Shown here piece after piece: positions 45,742 to 54,291 of a stretch of 64,000 nucleotides of DNA. How positions within the stretch are numbered: position 1 is the first letter of the stretch; each line of letters starts with the position of its first letter. The translations under genes and the position numbers were made by a program. This DNA comes from Mycolicibacterium flavescens. GTDB lineage: Bacteria > Actinomycetota > Actinomycetes > Mycobacteriales > Mycobacteriaceae. Below the pieces are notes generated by a model. It was not told the origin of the DNA, did no database searches, and saw nothing but the letters and a program-made list of their open reading frames with translations. The stretch covers positions 310,001 through 374,000 of the forward strand of contig NZ_MIHA01000001.1 of assembly GCF_001722335.1 (NCBI RefSeq), given 5' to 3'.

Positions 45742-47928
45742 CTACGAAACGCGCGACACCCGGATCGGCACGCCGGTCAGCCACGCCATCCCCGACAGCG
45801 CCTCGACATCGGCGGGGTCGCTGGACGTCAGCTGGTTGACGTTCGCGCCGCCGGCGCGGTTGGCCAGCCGCCAGCCGCCAGTGCCCTTGTGGCCCCACCC
45901 GTGGGGCACCGCGACGACGCCGGGCACGAGGTCCTTCGTCGTCAGCACCGGCACGGTGATGGCGCCGTACGGTGACGCGATCCGCACCTCGTCGCCGTCG
46001 ACGATGCCGTGTCCCGCCGCGTCGTCGACATGCATCAGCGCGTGCTGGCGACGGTCACCGCGCATCAGCAGCGGCGAGTTGTGCATCCACGAGTTCTCCG
46101 AGCGAGGCTCGCGCAGGCCGATCATCCGCAGCGGGTAGCCGTCGGGCAACCCGCGCACCGACAGCTTGTCGGCCTCGACGGCGATTCCCGGATGCGCCAA
46201 CCGAACCCGACGCGACAGGTAGCCCACCGCGTCGCGCAGCACGCCCGTGCGAATGTGTGATGCGACCACGACGCCGTGCGGATGCCGCTCGGTCAGCCGG
46301 CGCAGCGTCAGCCCGCCGCGGCGCAGCCCGAACCTGTCTCCGCCCTCCGACATCCGCACCAACGCGTCGATCATGGCCCGGGGCGATACCTCCGACCCCA
46401 GCAGCCGCGCGAGGTGTCCAACGCCGGCGAACACCGCGAACGCCGGCACGCGACGGGCCAGCCGCACGGCCAGCTCCGCCGCGATGTCCCACTCGCCGCG
46501 CGACTCGCCCACCGGCGCCAGCACGGCCTCGGTCGCCTGACGAAACGGCGTGGCCTGGAATCCCTGAAAGGTGTACGGGAAGTCGTCGCGCTCGTACATC
46601 GTCGTGACCGGCAGGATGTAGTCGCATAGCGCGCTCGTCTCGGTGACGTAGAAGTCGAGTGCGACAGACAGCTCCAGCTCACCGAACGCGGCCTCGAGTT
46701 CCTCACCGTTGGGCACCGACAGCACGGGGTTGCCCGCCGAGACGAACATCGCCCGGATCTGGCGCTGCCCGGGCGTCGTGATCTCCTTGGCCATCAACGC
46801 GGCAGGCTCGGAACCGATCGCGCTCGGAATCCCGCCGATCCGTGAGCGTTTCCGGCGATAGGACCGCCGCATGACGGCGCCCATCGCGACGTTCTGCCAT
46901 CTCTGCCCGACAGTGCGCATGGAGCTGAACACCGAACCGCCCGGGACGTCGAGATTGCCCGCGACCAGGTTCACCGCGTCGATCAGGTAGGTGGTCAGCG
47001 TGCCGTGGCTGCCGACGCACGTGCCGAGCCTTCCGTAGACGGCCGCGCGCGAAGTGGCGACCAGGTCGCGCGCCAACGTCCGGACGCTGTCGGCGTCGAT
47101 CCCGGTCCGCGCCGACGTTGACTCCGGCGTGAAGGGCCGGCACAACTCCTGCAGCCAGTCCACGCCGTCCGCGATCCGTTTCACCGCGGCCACGTCCACC
47201 AGGTCGTCGGCGAACATCACCTGCAGCAGCGACAGCAGAAGCAGCGCATCGGTGTCCGGGGCGATGCCGAGCCATTCGAAGGCCGCGGCGGTTTCGCTTC
47301 GCCGAGGGTCGACGATCACCACGCGTCCGCCGCGCCTGACGATATCGTGCATGCGGTCCTTGATCCGCGGCGCGGTCAGGAAGCTACCGTGCGACACAAC
47401 CGGATTGGCGCCCAGCATCACCAGTAGGTCGGTACGGGTGAGGTCCGGGATGGGCACCGACGTCGGGACCCCGTAGAGCAACTGGCTCGCGATGAGCCTG
47501 CTGTTGGTGTCCTGCGACGACGCGGTGAAGTAGTGGCCGTGGCGGCCGAGGCCCTTCACGAACAGCAGCGCCGCGAACGTGTGCGCGTAGCTGAAGGCGC
47601 CGGGATTGCCCATGTACCAGCCGACCGCACCCGAACCGCGGCGCCGCAGGATCCCTGACAGGCGGTCCGCGATGTCGGCCATCGCCTCGTCCCACGTCAC
47701 CTCGTCGAAGCCGGAGGGCCCGCGGCGCAGCGGCCGCGTCACCCGGTCCGGGTCGTTGACGACCTCGGTGAACGCGATGCCCTTCTGGCAGGCGAAGCCG
47801 GCCGACAGCGGGTGATCCCTGTCGGGGCGCAGGGCCGTCAGCCGACCGTCCTCGACGGTGGCGATCATCCCGCACAGCGGCTCGCAGATCCGGCAGAACG
47901 TGGGCTTGTGCTCGGTCACCGATGCCAC
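45742..47928 (-). CDS. Molybdopterin oxidoreductase with N-terminal [4Fe-4S] site
   Basis: A 728-residue DMSO-reductase/formate-dehydrogenase superfamily enzyme. The iron-sulfur ligands are in FCRICEPLCGM and later FACQKG (C-x2-C-x3-C-x26 or so-C). Molybdopterin-guanine-dinucleotide segments follow (GNPGAFSYAHTFA, SSQDTNSRLIASQ, VSAGNPVLSVPNGE, WMHNSPLLMRG, and the C-terminal DGDEVRIASPYGAI beta-barrel). No Tat signal is seen, so it is cytoplasmic. Could hydroxylate or reduce an intermediate. ATG 47928 lies 13 bp from a perfect island operator. Confidence 0.88.
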   Translation of the reverse strand: MASVTEHKPTFCRICEPLCGMIATVEDGRLTALRPDRDHPLSAGFACQKGIAFTEVVNDPDRVTRPLRRGPSGFDEVTWDEAMADIADRLSGILRRRGSGAVGWYMGNPGAFSYAHTFAALLFVKGLGRHGHYFTASSQDTNSRLIASQLLYGVPTSVPIPDLTRTDLLVMLGANPVVSHGSFLTAPRIKDRMHDIVRRGGRVVIVDPRRSETAAAFEWLGIAPDTDALLLLSLLQVMFADDLVDVAAVKRIADGVDWLQELCRPFTPESTSARTGIDADSVRTLARDLVATSRAAVYGRLGTCVGSHGTLTTYLIDAVNLVAGNLDVPGGSVFSSMRTVGQRWQNVAMGAVMRRSYRRKRSRIGGIPSAIGSEPAALMAKEITTPGQRQIRAMFVSAGNPVLSVPNGEELEAAFGELELSVALDFYVTETSALCDYILPVTTMYERDDFPYTFQGFQATPFRQATEAVLAPVGESRGEWDIAAELAVRLARRVPAFAVFAGVGHLARLLGSEVSPRAMIDALVRMSEGGDRFGLRRGGLTLRRLTERHPHGVVVASHIRTGVLRDAVGYLSRRVRLAHPGIAVEADKLSVRGLPDGYPLRMIGLREPRSENSWMHNSPLLMRGDRRQHALMHVDDAAGHGIVDGDEVRIASPYGAITVPVLTTKDLVPGVVAVPHGWGHKGTGGWRLANRAGGANVNQLTSSDPADVEALSGMAWLTGVPIRVSRVS

Positions 47929-47940
47929 GCCGACTACGAT

Positions 47941-47957
47941 ACTGTAAGAGTTACAGT
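47941..47957. promoter_or_regulatory. Island operator, perfect copy
   Basis: ACTGTAA-GAG-TTACAGT in the 66-bp divergent promoter between the molybdopterin oxidoreductase (13 bp) and the thiolase-like gene (38 bp). Confidence 0.8.
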
Positions 47958-47994
47958 TACACGTCGGATCGGCGTTGACCAGAGAGGATCAGGC

Positions 47995-49140
47995 ATGCAC
48001 GACGTGGCGATCATCGGGGTCGGACTGCATCCGTTCGGCCGGTTCGAGGGCAAATCCGCGATGGAGATGGGGGTCGACGCGATCTTCGCCGCCGTCGCCG
48101 ACGCCGGTGTCGAATGGAAGGACGTCCAGTTCGCCACCGGCGGCAGCTGGACCGTCGCCAACCCCGACGCGATCGTCGGCATGGTCGGGTTGTCCGGCAT
48201 CCCGTTCACCAACGTGTTCAACGCCTGCGCGACGGCGGCCAGCGCCGCCAAGGCGTGCGCCGACGGAATCCGGTTGGGCGACTACGACATCGGCATCGCG
48301 ATCGGGCTGGACAAGCATCCGCGCGGCGCGTTCACCGAAGACCCCGCCCTGGTCGGGATGCCGCGCTGGTACGCCGAGAACGGCCAGTACCTGACCACCC
48401 AGTTCTTCGGGATGAAAGCCAACCGCTACCTGCACGAGCACGGCATCTCCCAGCAGACGCTGGCCAAGGTGGCGGCCAAGAACTTCCGCAACGGTGCGCT
48501 GAACCCGAATGCGTTCCGCCGCAAGCCCATCCCCGAGGATCAGATCCTCAACTCGACGATGCTGAACTATCCGCTCACCCAGTACATGTTCTGCGCCCCC
48601 GACGAGGGAGCCGCGGCCGTCGTGATGTGTCGCGCCGACATCGCCGAGCGCTACACCACCAAACCGGTGTACCTGCGGGCGGTCGAGGTCCGCACCCGCA
48701 AGTACGGTGCCTACGAGGTGAACACCACGTTCGCGCCGGTCGAGGAGGACGTCGCGCCGACGGTGTACGCGGCGCGGGCCGCGTTCGAAAAGGCCGGTGT
48801 CGCACCGCAGGACGTCGACGTGATCCAGCTGCAGGACACCGACGCCGGCGCCGAGATCATCCACATGGCCGAGTGCGGCTTCTGCGCCGACGGCGACCAG
48901 GAGAGACTGCTGGCCGACGGCGCCACCGAGATCACCGGTTCGCTGCCGATCAACACCGACGGCGGGCTGATCGCCAACGGTGAGCCGATCGGCGCGTCGG
49001 GCCTGCGCCAGATCCACGAGCTGGTCCGCCAACTGCGCGGCGAAGCCGGCGACCGCCAGGTCCCCGGCGAACCGAAGGTCGGCTTCGCGCAGCTCTACGG
49101 CGCACCGGGCACCGCCGCGGCGACCATCCTGACCACCTGA
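47995..49140 (+). CDS. SCP2/lipid-transfer-type thiolase-like protein
   Basis: A 381-residue thiolase fold. The nucleophile is Cys78 in VFNACATAASAAK. The normal GHPxGASG loop reads NGEPIGASG, with Glu330 where the catalytic His should be, and the last Cys-x-Gly loop reads LYGAPGTA, with no Cys. This pattern occurs in lipid-transfer (Ltp/SCP2-like) thiolases, some of which act as retro-aldolases in steroid side-chain degradation with a MaoC/DUF35 partner; no such partner is in the window. ATG 47995. Monocistronic: an inverted repeat follows the stop. Confidence 0.88.
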   Translation: MHDVAIIGVGLHPFGRFEGKSAMEMGVDAIFAAVADAGVEWKDVQFATGGSWTVANPDAIVGMVGLSGIPFTNVFNACATAASAAKACADGIRLGDYDIGIAIGLDKHPRGAFTEDPALVGMPRWYAENGQYLTTQFFGMKANRYLHEHGISQQTLAKVAAKNFRNGALNPNAFRRKPIPEDQILNSTMLNYPLTQYMFCAPDEGAAAVVMCRADIAERYTTKPVYLRAVEVRTRKYGAYEVNTTFAPVEEDVAPTVYAARAAFEKAGVAPQDVDVIQLQDTDAGAEIIHMAECGFCADGDQERLLADGATEITGSLPINTDGGLIANGEPIGASGLRQIHELVRQLRGEAGDRQVPGEPKVGFAQLYGAPGTAAATILTT

Positions 49141-49149
49141 CCCTCCCCC

Positions 49150-49209
49150 GCGAGCAGACACAGAATCGCGTCAACTGCGCCGAATATGTGCGATTCTGCG
49201 TCTGCTCGC
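49150..49209. repeat. Intergenic inverted repeat (GCGAGCAGAC type)
   Basis: GCGAGCAGACACAGAATCGC (49150-49169) pairs at 19 of 20 positions with GCGATTCTGCGTCTGCTCGC (49190-49209). It occupies the gap between the thiolase-like gene and the amidohydrolase gene on the same strand and ends 20 bp before the latter's start. Shares CGAGCAGAC with the element at 61679. Confidence 0.7.
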
Positions 49210-49229
49210 CGTAGGAAAGCGAGCCGAAC

Positions 49230-50459
49230 ATGACGCAGTTCACCGACGCGCCGATCTTCGACGCCGACCAGCACATGTACGAGACCGCCGACGCGCTGGT
49301 CAAGTATTTGCCCGAGAAGTACTCGCGGGCCGTGCAGTTCGCGCAGATCGGTCGGCATACGCGGATCGTCATCAACAACCGGGTCAACGACTTCATCCCG
49401 AACCCGACGTTCGAGCGGGTGGCCGCGCCCGGCGCCCACGAGAAGTTCTTCGCCGGCGAGAACACCGAGGGTCTGACCCTGCGCGAGATGCAGGGCCCGG
49501 CGATCGAAGCACCCGCCGCGACCCGCAATCCGGTCGACCGCATCGCCGAACTCGACCGGCAGGGCGTCGTCGAGGCACTGAACTATCCGACCCTGGCCAG
49601 CCTGATCGAGCATGCCACCGCCGACGATCCGCAGCTGAGCCTCGCCGTCATCCACGCCCTCAACCAGTGGATGGCCGAGCATTGGACCTTCAACTACGCC
49701 GACCGGATTTTCTCCACGCCGATCATCAACCTCTCCGAGGTCGACGGCGCGCAACGCGAACTGGAGTACATCCTCGACAACGGCGCCAAGGTGGCCTTGA
49801 TCAAGCCGGGACCGGTGCGCGGTCTGCACGGTTGGCGGTCACCGGCGCTGCCGGAGTTCGACCCGTTCTGGCGCGACGTCGAAGCGGCCGGGCTGCCGAT
49901 CGTGCTGCACGCGAGCTATCCCCCGCTCGACGACTACGTCGGACAGTGGGAGCCACCGCACACCCAGAACTTCATGGCGCAGAGCGCGTTCCGGTGGATG
50001 GTACTCGGCCACCGCGAGATCTCCGACATGATCGCCAGCCTGATCTGCCACGGCACGCTGACCCGTTTCCCGAAGCTGCGCATCGCCAGCGTCGAGAACG
50101 GCAGTTCGTGGATCGAGCCGCTGTTCAAGGACTTCGGCGACCTGTACCAGAAGATGCCGCAGAACTTTCCCGAACATCCGCATGACGTGTTCCGCCGCAA
50201 CATCTGGGTCAGCCCGTTCTGGGAGGGCTGCGTGTCCGACGTCGTCGCGACGGTCGGCTGGGACAGGGTGTTGTTCGGTTCGGACTACCCCCACCCCGAG
50301 GGGCTCGCCGAGCCGAAGGGGTTCTGGAAGTACGCCGAGGGTATGGACGTGCGTCGCACCTATGACTTCATGGGCGACAACGCCCGCCGCTTCATGGGCC
50401 TGCCGATCGCCAACCCGGATCCCGACGCCGTCCGGCCGCCCGCGCTGTCGCACGCCTGA
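49230..50459 (+). CDS. Amidohydrolase-superfamily (amidohydrolase_2) hydrolase or decarboxylase A
   Basis: A 409-residue TIM-barrel metallo-enzyme. The N-terminal metal motif reads IFDADQHMYE (DxDxH in place of HxH), the mid-barrel has VLHASYPPLDD and SLICHGTLTRFPKLRIASVENG, and the last-strand Asp is in LFGSDYPHPEG. The ACMSD/amidohydrolase_2 group includes decarboxylases and ring-opening or C-C hydrolases. It is distinct from, but related to, the product of 56752-57972 (both carry NDFIPNPTF/NHFIPNPTF and the FGSDxPHxEGLA end). ATG 49230 after AGGAAAGCGAG. Confidence 0.87.
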   Translation: MTQFTDAPIFDADQHMYETADALVKYLPEKYSRAVQFAQIGRHTRIVINNRVNDFIPNPTFERVAAPGAHEKFFAGENTEGLTLREMQGPAIEAPAATRNPVDRIAELDRQGVVEALNYPTLASLIEHATADDPQLSLAVIHALNQWMAEHWTFNYADRIFSTPIINLSEVDGAQRELEYILDNGAKVALIKPGPVRGLHGWRSPALPEFDPFWRDVEAAGLPIVLHASYPPLDDYVGQWEPPHTQNFMAQSAFRWMVLGHREISDMIASLICHGTLTRFPKLRIASVENGSSWIEPLFKDFGDLYQKMPQNFPEHPHDVFRRNIWVSPFWEGCVSDVVATVGWDRVLFGSDYPHPEGLAEPKGFWKYAEGMDVRRTYDFMGDNARRFMGLPIANPDPDAVRPPALSHA

Positions 50460-50468
50460 CGGCGGGTT

Positions 50469-50957
50469 TCACTTCATCGCGCGCCGCGAGGCTCTCAAGA
50501 GAATCCTGCGCAACCGATCGGAGATGTACACCGCGACAACACCGTTGAAGATGTCCTCGCGCAGCCGGGTGAGGGTCGAGCTGGTGAAACGCCACTGCCC
50601 GTCCAGCTTCTCGTAGGTCTCGTGATAATGGCCGTAGCCGCGCAGGTTGACGCCGGGGCCGAAGCGCACCACGTCTTCGAGCGCCCACACACCGCGCGCC
50701 GTCGTCGCTGAGGTCAGCTCGATCTCGGGTGCGTGCACCTGGTGGACGGTGGCCTGATTGCGCAGGCTCTTGCGGGTGAATCCGACGAACTCGTCGGCGC
50801 CCTCGATGCGTTTACCGCCGGCCGGCGTGGTGTCGCTGACGAAGTCGTCGACGAACAGGGCGCGCCAGCCGGCCCAGTCCTTGGTGTCGAGCAGCCGGTA
50901 GTAGCGCGCCTTGAGTTGCTTGATCGCCTCGATCTCCGCGAGGTCCGTCTCGGTCAC
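50469..50957 (-). CDS. SnoaL_4-like protein (bile-acid 7-alpha-dehydratase-like fold)
   Basis: A 162-residue alpha+beta barrel protein: IEAIKQLKARYYRLLDTKDWAGW at the N-terminal helix, LFVDDFVSDTT, TVHQVHAPEIELTSATTARGVWALED (seen as QVHAPEIELTSATTARG) and GYGHYHETYEKLDGQWRF. The Tyr/Asp/His arrangement of this group supports dehydratase or isomerase chemistry on ring compounds in known relatives. Its GTG overlaps the epimerase stop (GTGA), so the two form an operon. Convergent with the amidohydrolase gene. Confidence 0.82.
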   Translation of the reverse strand: MTETDLAEIEAIKQLKARYYRLLDTKDWAGWRALFVDDFVSDTTPAGGKRIEGADEFVGFTRKSLRNQATVHQVHAPEIELTSATTARGVWALEDVVRFGPGVNLRGYGHYHETYEKLDGQWRFTSSTLTRLREDIFNGVVAVYISDRLRRILLRASRRAMK

Positions 50958-51964
50958 GCCGTCTTCTTCGCCTGCTCGACGTAGAACCGCGCGGCCCGTT
51001 CGAGCGACTCCGACGTCGGGCGCGGATGCCAGCCGAGCTCGCGGGTCGCCTTGCTGTGGTCGGCGGGCGCCATGATGTGCAGCAGCCGGATTCCGTTGGT
51101 GTTGATGCCGATATCGCGTCGCAGCAGCCTGGCGATCCGGTCGGCCACCCATATCGTCGCGTACACCACCGGCAACGGTATGCCGATGCGGGGCGGTTTG
51201 GCGCCGACCGCCGTCGCCGCGGTGGCCAGCATGTCGCGCATCGGCATGTAGGTCTCGGAGATGATGTACCGCTCGCCGATGCGACCGTGCTCGCCGGCGA
51301 GCAGGAACGCCTCGGCTACGTCCTCGATGCCGACGACCTCGGTGCAGACGCCCTTGATGTAGGCGGGCACCTTGCCGAATGCGGCGTACTGGACCATCAG
51401 ACCCTGGTGGGGCTGCCAGTCCCCGGGCCCGTACGGGTTCGACACGCACATCGCGACGGCCGGCAGCCCGCGGTCGCGCGCATAGGACAGCACCAGTTCC
51501 TCGGCCTGGCGGCGCGACTCGATGTACGGGCCGCCCTTGTCTCCCCAGTCGAACGGCATGTCCTCGGTGACCGGGCCGCGGCCGTCGCCGAGCGCGATCG
51601 TGCCGATGGTGCTGCAGAACACGAACCGGTGCAGTCCGGCCTTCACCGCGACGTCGAGCACCCGCCGTAGGCAGTTGACGTTGGTCTCGAACAGCGGCGC
51701 CGGGTCGCGCAGGTGGAAGCGCGTGTCCACGACGCAGTAGTAGACGACGTCGCGGTCGGCCATCGCGTCCCGCAGCGCGTCCTCGTCGTAGAGGTCGCCG
51801 TAGCAGCGCTGCACGTCGAGGTCGTCGATGCCGGTCGTCGAACTGGTCGTGCGCAGGTACACCCGCACGTCGTCGCCGCGCTCGGCGAGCTTGCGGGTGA
51901 CGTGTGAGCCGACGAAACCGCTCGCACCCATCACCAGCGCGCGTCGTCCGGGAGTTGCGTTCAT
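50954..51964 (-). CDS. NAD-dependent epimerase/dehydratase, 3-beta-HSD-like
   Basis: A 336-residue extended SDR: GASGFVGSHVTRKLAERG at the NAD loop, CSTIGTIALGDG with the catalytic Ser/Thr, and PYIESRRQAEELVL where the YxxxK motif reads Tyr-Ile-Glu-Ser-Arg, so the usual Lys is Arg. The hydrophobic helix PLPVVYATIWVADRIARLL near residue 260 matches membrane association in 3-beta-hydroxysteroid dehydrogenases. First gene of a two-gene operon with the SnoaL_4-like protein. ATG 51964. Confidence 0.87.
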   Translation of the reverse strand: MNATPGRRALVMGASGFVGSHVTRKLAERGDDVRVYLRTTSSTTGIDDLDVQRCYGDLYDEDALRDAMADRDVVYYCVVDTRFHLRDPAPLFETNVNCLRRVLDVAVKAGLHRFVFCSTIGTIALGDGRGPVTEDMPFDWGDKGGPYIESRRQAEELVLSYARDRGLPAVAMCVSNPYGPGDWQPHQGLMVQYAAFGKVPAYIKGVCTEVVGIEDVAEAFLLAGEHGRIGERYIISETYMPMRDMLATAATAVGAKPPRIGIPLPVVYATIWVADRIARLLRRDIGINTNGIRLLHIMAPADHSKATRELGWHPRPTSESLERAARFYVEQAKKTA

Positions 51965-51990
51965 GCCTTCTTCATAACGTCAGCCCGCCC

Positions 51991-52050
51991 CGAGCGTGCG
52001 CAAACTGTCGGAATTGCGCGGCGTGTCATGGGCAGACGCGCACGCCCGCC
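51991..52050. repeat. Degenerate intergenic repeat (GAGCGTGCG type)
   Basis: CGAGCGTGCGCAAACTG on the left and GGCAGACGCGCACGCCCGCC on the right form an imperfect dyad within the 90-bp gap between the acyl-CoA dehydrogenase stop and the epimerase start. A decayed relative of the element at 45611-45738. Confidence 0.5.
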
Positions 52051-52054
52051 ACAA

Positions 52055-53248
52055 TCAGCCGGCCTTCTTGGCCGGCGGGGCGTAGGCCGGTTTGCCCAGC
52101 CCCAACACGTACTGCGCGATCATGTTGCGGAACACCTCGAGCGTCCCGCCGTAGATCCCGACCAGCGGGGCGAACCGGAACACGTACTCGGCCGCGCCGT
52201 CGTCGGCGGCCCCGTCGGCGCCGAGCGGCAGCGACGCCGCGGTGCCGTGGATGTCCATCAGGTCGGGCGAGATGTCGCGCATCGTCTGCGCCAGCGCGAC
52301 GCGGCCGAAGATGTTCGGCGTGGCGAACGCCGCCTCCATGCGGGCGACGCTGCGGCCCAACCGGTATGCCACCGAGCCGTCGTCGAGCGGTCGGCGGCCG
52401 CTCGGATCGGGCCGGCTCAGATCGGCGGCGGCCCGGTCGACCGCGGCGGCCATCGTATTGGCCTGGTGCATCATGATCGCGACGTCCTGCAGACCGTCGG
52501 CGGCGGCCTCGACCGCGCCGTGTTCGGCGTTCAGCGGTTCGCGCACCACCGTCCACCCGTCGTTCACCTCGCCGAGCCGGTACTTGTCGTCGACGCGGAC
52601 GTCTGTGTAGTAGACGATGTTGGTGCGGTCCCCGTCGACTGTGCGGATACCCTGGATATCGATACCCGGCGAGTCGAGCGGCACCAGAAACATGGTCAGG
52701 CTCTTGTGTTTCGGCGCTTCGGGGTCGGTGTTGGTGATCAGGAAGACGTACTGGCAGTTGTGTGCGCCGGTGGTGAACATCTTCGAACCGTTGATCACCC
52801 AGCCGTCGCCGTCGCGCACCGCCCTGGTCTTGCAGGTCGCCACGTCGGAGCCGCCCTCGGGCTCGGTGTAGCCCAGACACAGCCGGACCTCGCCGCTGTA
52901 CACCCGCGGCATCACCTCGGCCTTGAGCTCGGGTGAGCCGAACTTGGCCACCGACCGGGCGATCATCGCGGTGGTGCCGAACGTCACCCACGGCACGTGG
53001 GCGCGCCGCTTCTCCAGCTCCCAGATACGGCGGCGCACCCGGTTGAATCCGCCCTCGGACTCCGGTTTCCATTCGCGGGCAAGGTAACCGGCGCGGCCCA
53101 GCGCCAGATGCACACCCTCGTCGAAGTTGTCGCCGGTCTCCCGGTCGCGGCGCAGCACGTCCTCGGTGACGACCTCCTTGAGGAACGCGCGCGACTCCTC
53201 GAGGAACGCCCGGTCCTCGTCGGACAGCTCGATGCGTGAGAAGTCCAT
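52055..53248 (-). CDS. Acyl-CoA dehydrogenase, catalytic-type subunit of a pair
   Basis: A 397-residue flavoprotein: LCLGYTEPEGGSDVATCKTRA (flavin-side GYTEPEGGSD), WVINGSKMFTTGAHNCQY, LVPLDSPGIDI, and the C-terminal IYGGTLEVFRNMIAQYVLG. It introduces a double bond next to an acyl-CoA carbonyl. It starts in a TGATG overlap with the second, shorter dehydrogenase (53248-54291). Steroid-degrading actinobacteria use such pairs as alpha2-beta2 heterotetramers. Last gene of the operon that begins at 58811. Confidence 0.9.
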   Translation of the reverse strand: MDFSRIELSDEDRAFLEESRAFLKEVVTEDVLRRDRETGDNFDEGVHLALGRAGYLAREWKPESEGGFNRVRRRIWELEKRRAHVPWVTFGTTAMIARSVAKFGSPELKAEVMPRVYSGEVRLCLGYTEPEGGSDVATCKTRAVRDGDGWVINGSKMFTTGAHNCQYVFLITNTDPEAPKHKSLTMFLVPLDSPGIDIQGIRTVDGDRTNIVYYTDVRVDDKYRLGEVNDGWTVVREPLNAEHGAVEAAADGLQDVAIMMHQANTMAAAVDRAAADLSRPDPSGRRPLDDGSVAYRLGRSVARMEAAFATPNIFGRVALAQTMRDISPDLMDIHGTAASLPLGADGAADDGAAEYVFRFAPLVGIYGGTLEVFRNMIAQYVLGLGKPAYAPPAKKAG

Positions 53249-54291
53249 CAGTTCACTCCGCTCTCGCGTGCCGCGACGATCTCCGCGATGTACTTCGCGC
53301 TGGCGCCCGGGTCTCCCCCGGCCAGCGCCCAGCCGCGTGCCCGCACCAGATACGCGCTGGCGGCCGCCTCGGCCGAGACCCCGAGCCCACCCTGCACGTG
53401 CACCGCCATGGTGGCGGCCATGGCCGCTTCCTCGGCCATGAACACGAACGCCGACGGCGCCAGTTCGCGGCGCTCGTCGGGCTCGTTGTCGAGGAACCAC
53501 GCGGCGCGGCGGGCCAGGTTCCGCCCGCCCTGCACGGTGATCGCGATGTTGGCCAGCGGATGCGAGATCGCCTGCAGTGTCGAGATCGGCACGCCGAGCG
53601 TGTAGCGGCTCTTGGCGAACTCCGCGGCGATCGTCATCGTCTCCTCGACCAGCCCGGTCAGCGCCGCAGCGCTCAGGACCCGCCATTCGTCCAGTGCGCG
53701 TTGGAATTCGGCCAGCGCGTCGGCACCCGACGCCAGCACCGTGCGGCTGTCGGCGGCGGCGGGGTCGATCCACGCCATCGGCAGCTTGCCGATGTTGTCG
53801 ACCTTCGCCGGGCGGGTCGCGAACGTGAGCTTGACGATCTGCTCGCCGTCACGCACGACGACGTGGTCGGCCACCGATCCGCTGGGCACCAGCCGCCTAC
53901 CGGCGAGGCTGTCGTGCTGCGGGTCCAGGCCGACGATCTGGGTGCCGTTGACGATCTCGGGGTCGGCGGCGCCGAGCCTGCCGAGCAGGCGTGCGGCGCA
54001 CACGTGGTCGATCCACGGCACCGGGGCCAGCGAGCGGCCGATCTCCTCGGCGACCAGCGTCAGATCGACCAGCGTCGCGCCGTCGCCGCCGACGTCGTCG
54101 GGCAGCGCCATCGTGGTCGCTCCCATCGTGCACAGGCGCTCCCACAGGCTCTTGTCGAAGCCGGACGCCTCTGCGGCGCGCACGGTTTCGATCGAGCAGT
54201 GCGTCTTGAAGAAGTCCTTGTACGCCGCCTGCAGCGCCTGGTGGTCCTCGGACAGGCTGTAGTCGAGCCTGCGCAGTTCGTAGCGGTCCAT
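53248..54291 (-). CDS. Acyl-CoA dehydrogenase-like partner subunit
   Basis: A 347-residue acyl-CoA dehydrogenase homologue, shorter and more divergent than its neighbour: helical N-domain DYSLSEDHQALQAAYKDFF, MALPDDVGGDGATLVDL, a weak middle beta domain (QHDSLAGRRLVP, DHVVVRDGEQIV) and C-terminal helices with HVQGGLGVSAEAAASAYLVRA. The GYTEP-type flavin motif and the YGGTxE motif are missing. Start and stop codons overlap its neighbours by one base each (TGATG), enforcing equal synthesis. It probably completes the cofactor or substrate site of a heteromer. Confidence 0.86.
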   Translation of the reverse strand: MDRYELRRLDYSLSEDHQALQAAYKDFFKTHCSIETVRAAEASGFDKSLWERLCTMGATTMALPDDVGGDGATLVDLTLVAEEIGRSLAPVPWIDHVCAARLLGRLGAADPEIVNGTQIVGLDPQHDSLAGRRLVPSGSVADHVVVRDGEQIVKLTFATRPAKVDNIGKLPMAWIDPAAADSRTVLASGADALAEFQRALDEWRVLSAAALTGLVEETMTIAAEFAKSRYTLGVPISTLQAISHPLANIAITVQGGRNLARRAAWFLDNEPDERRELAPSAFVFMAEEAAMAATMAVHVQGGLGVSAEAAASAYLVRARGWALAGGDPGASAKYIAEIVAARESGVN

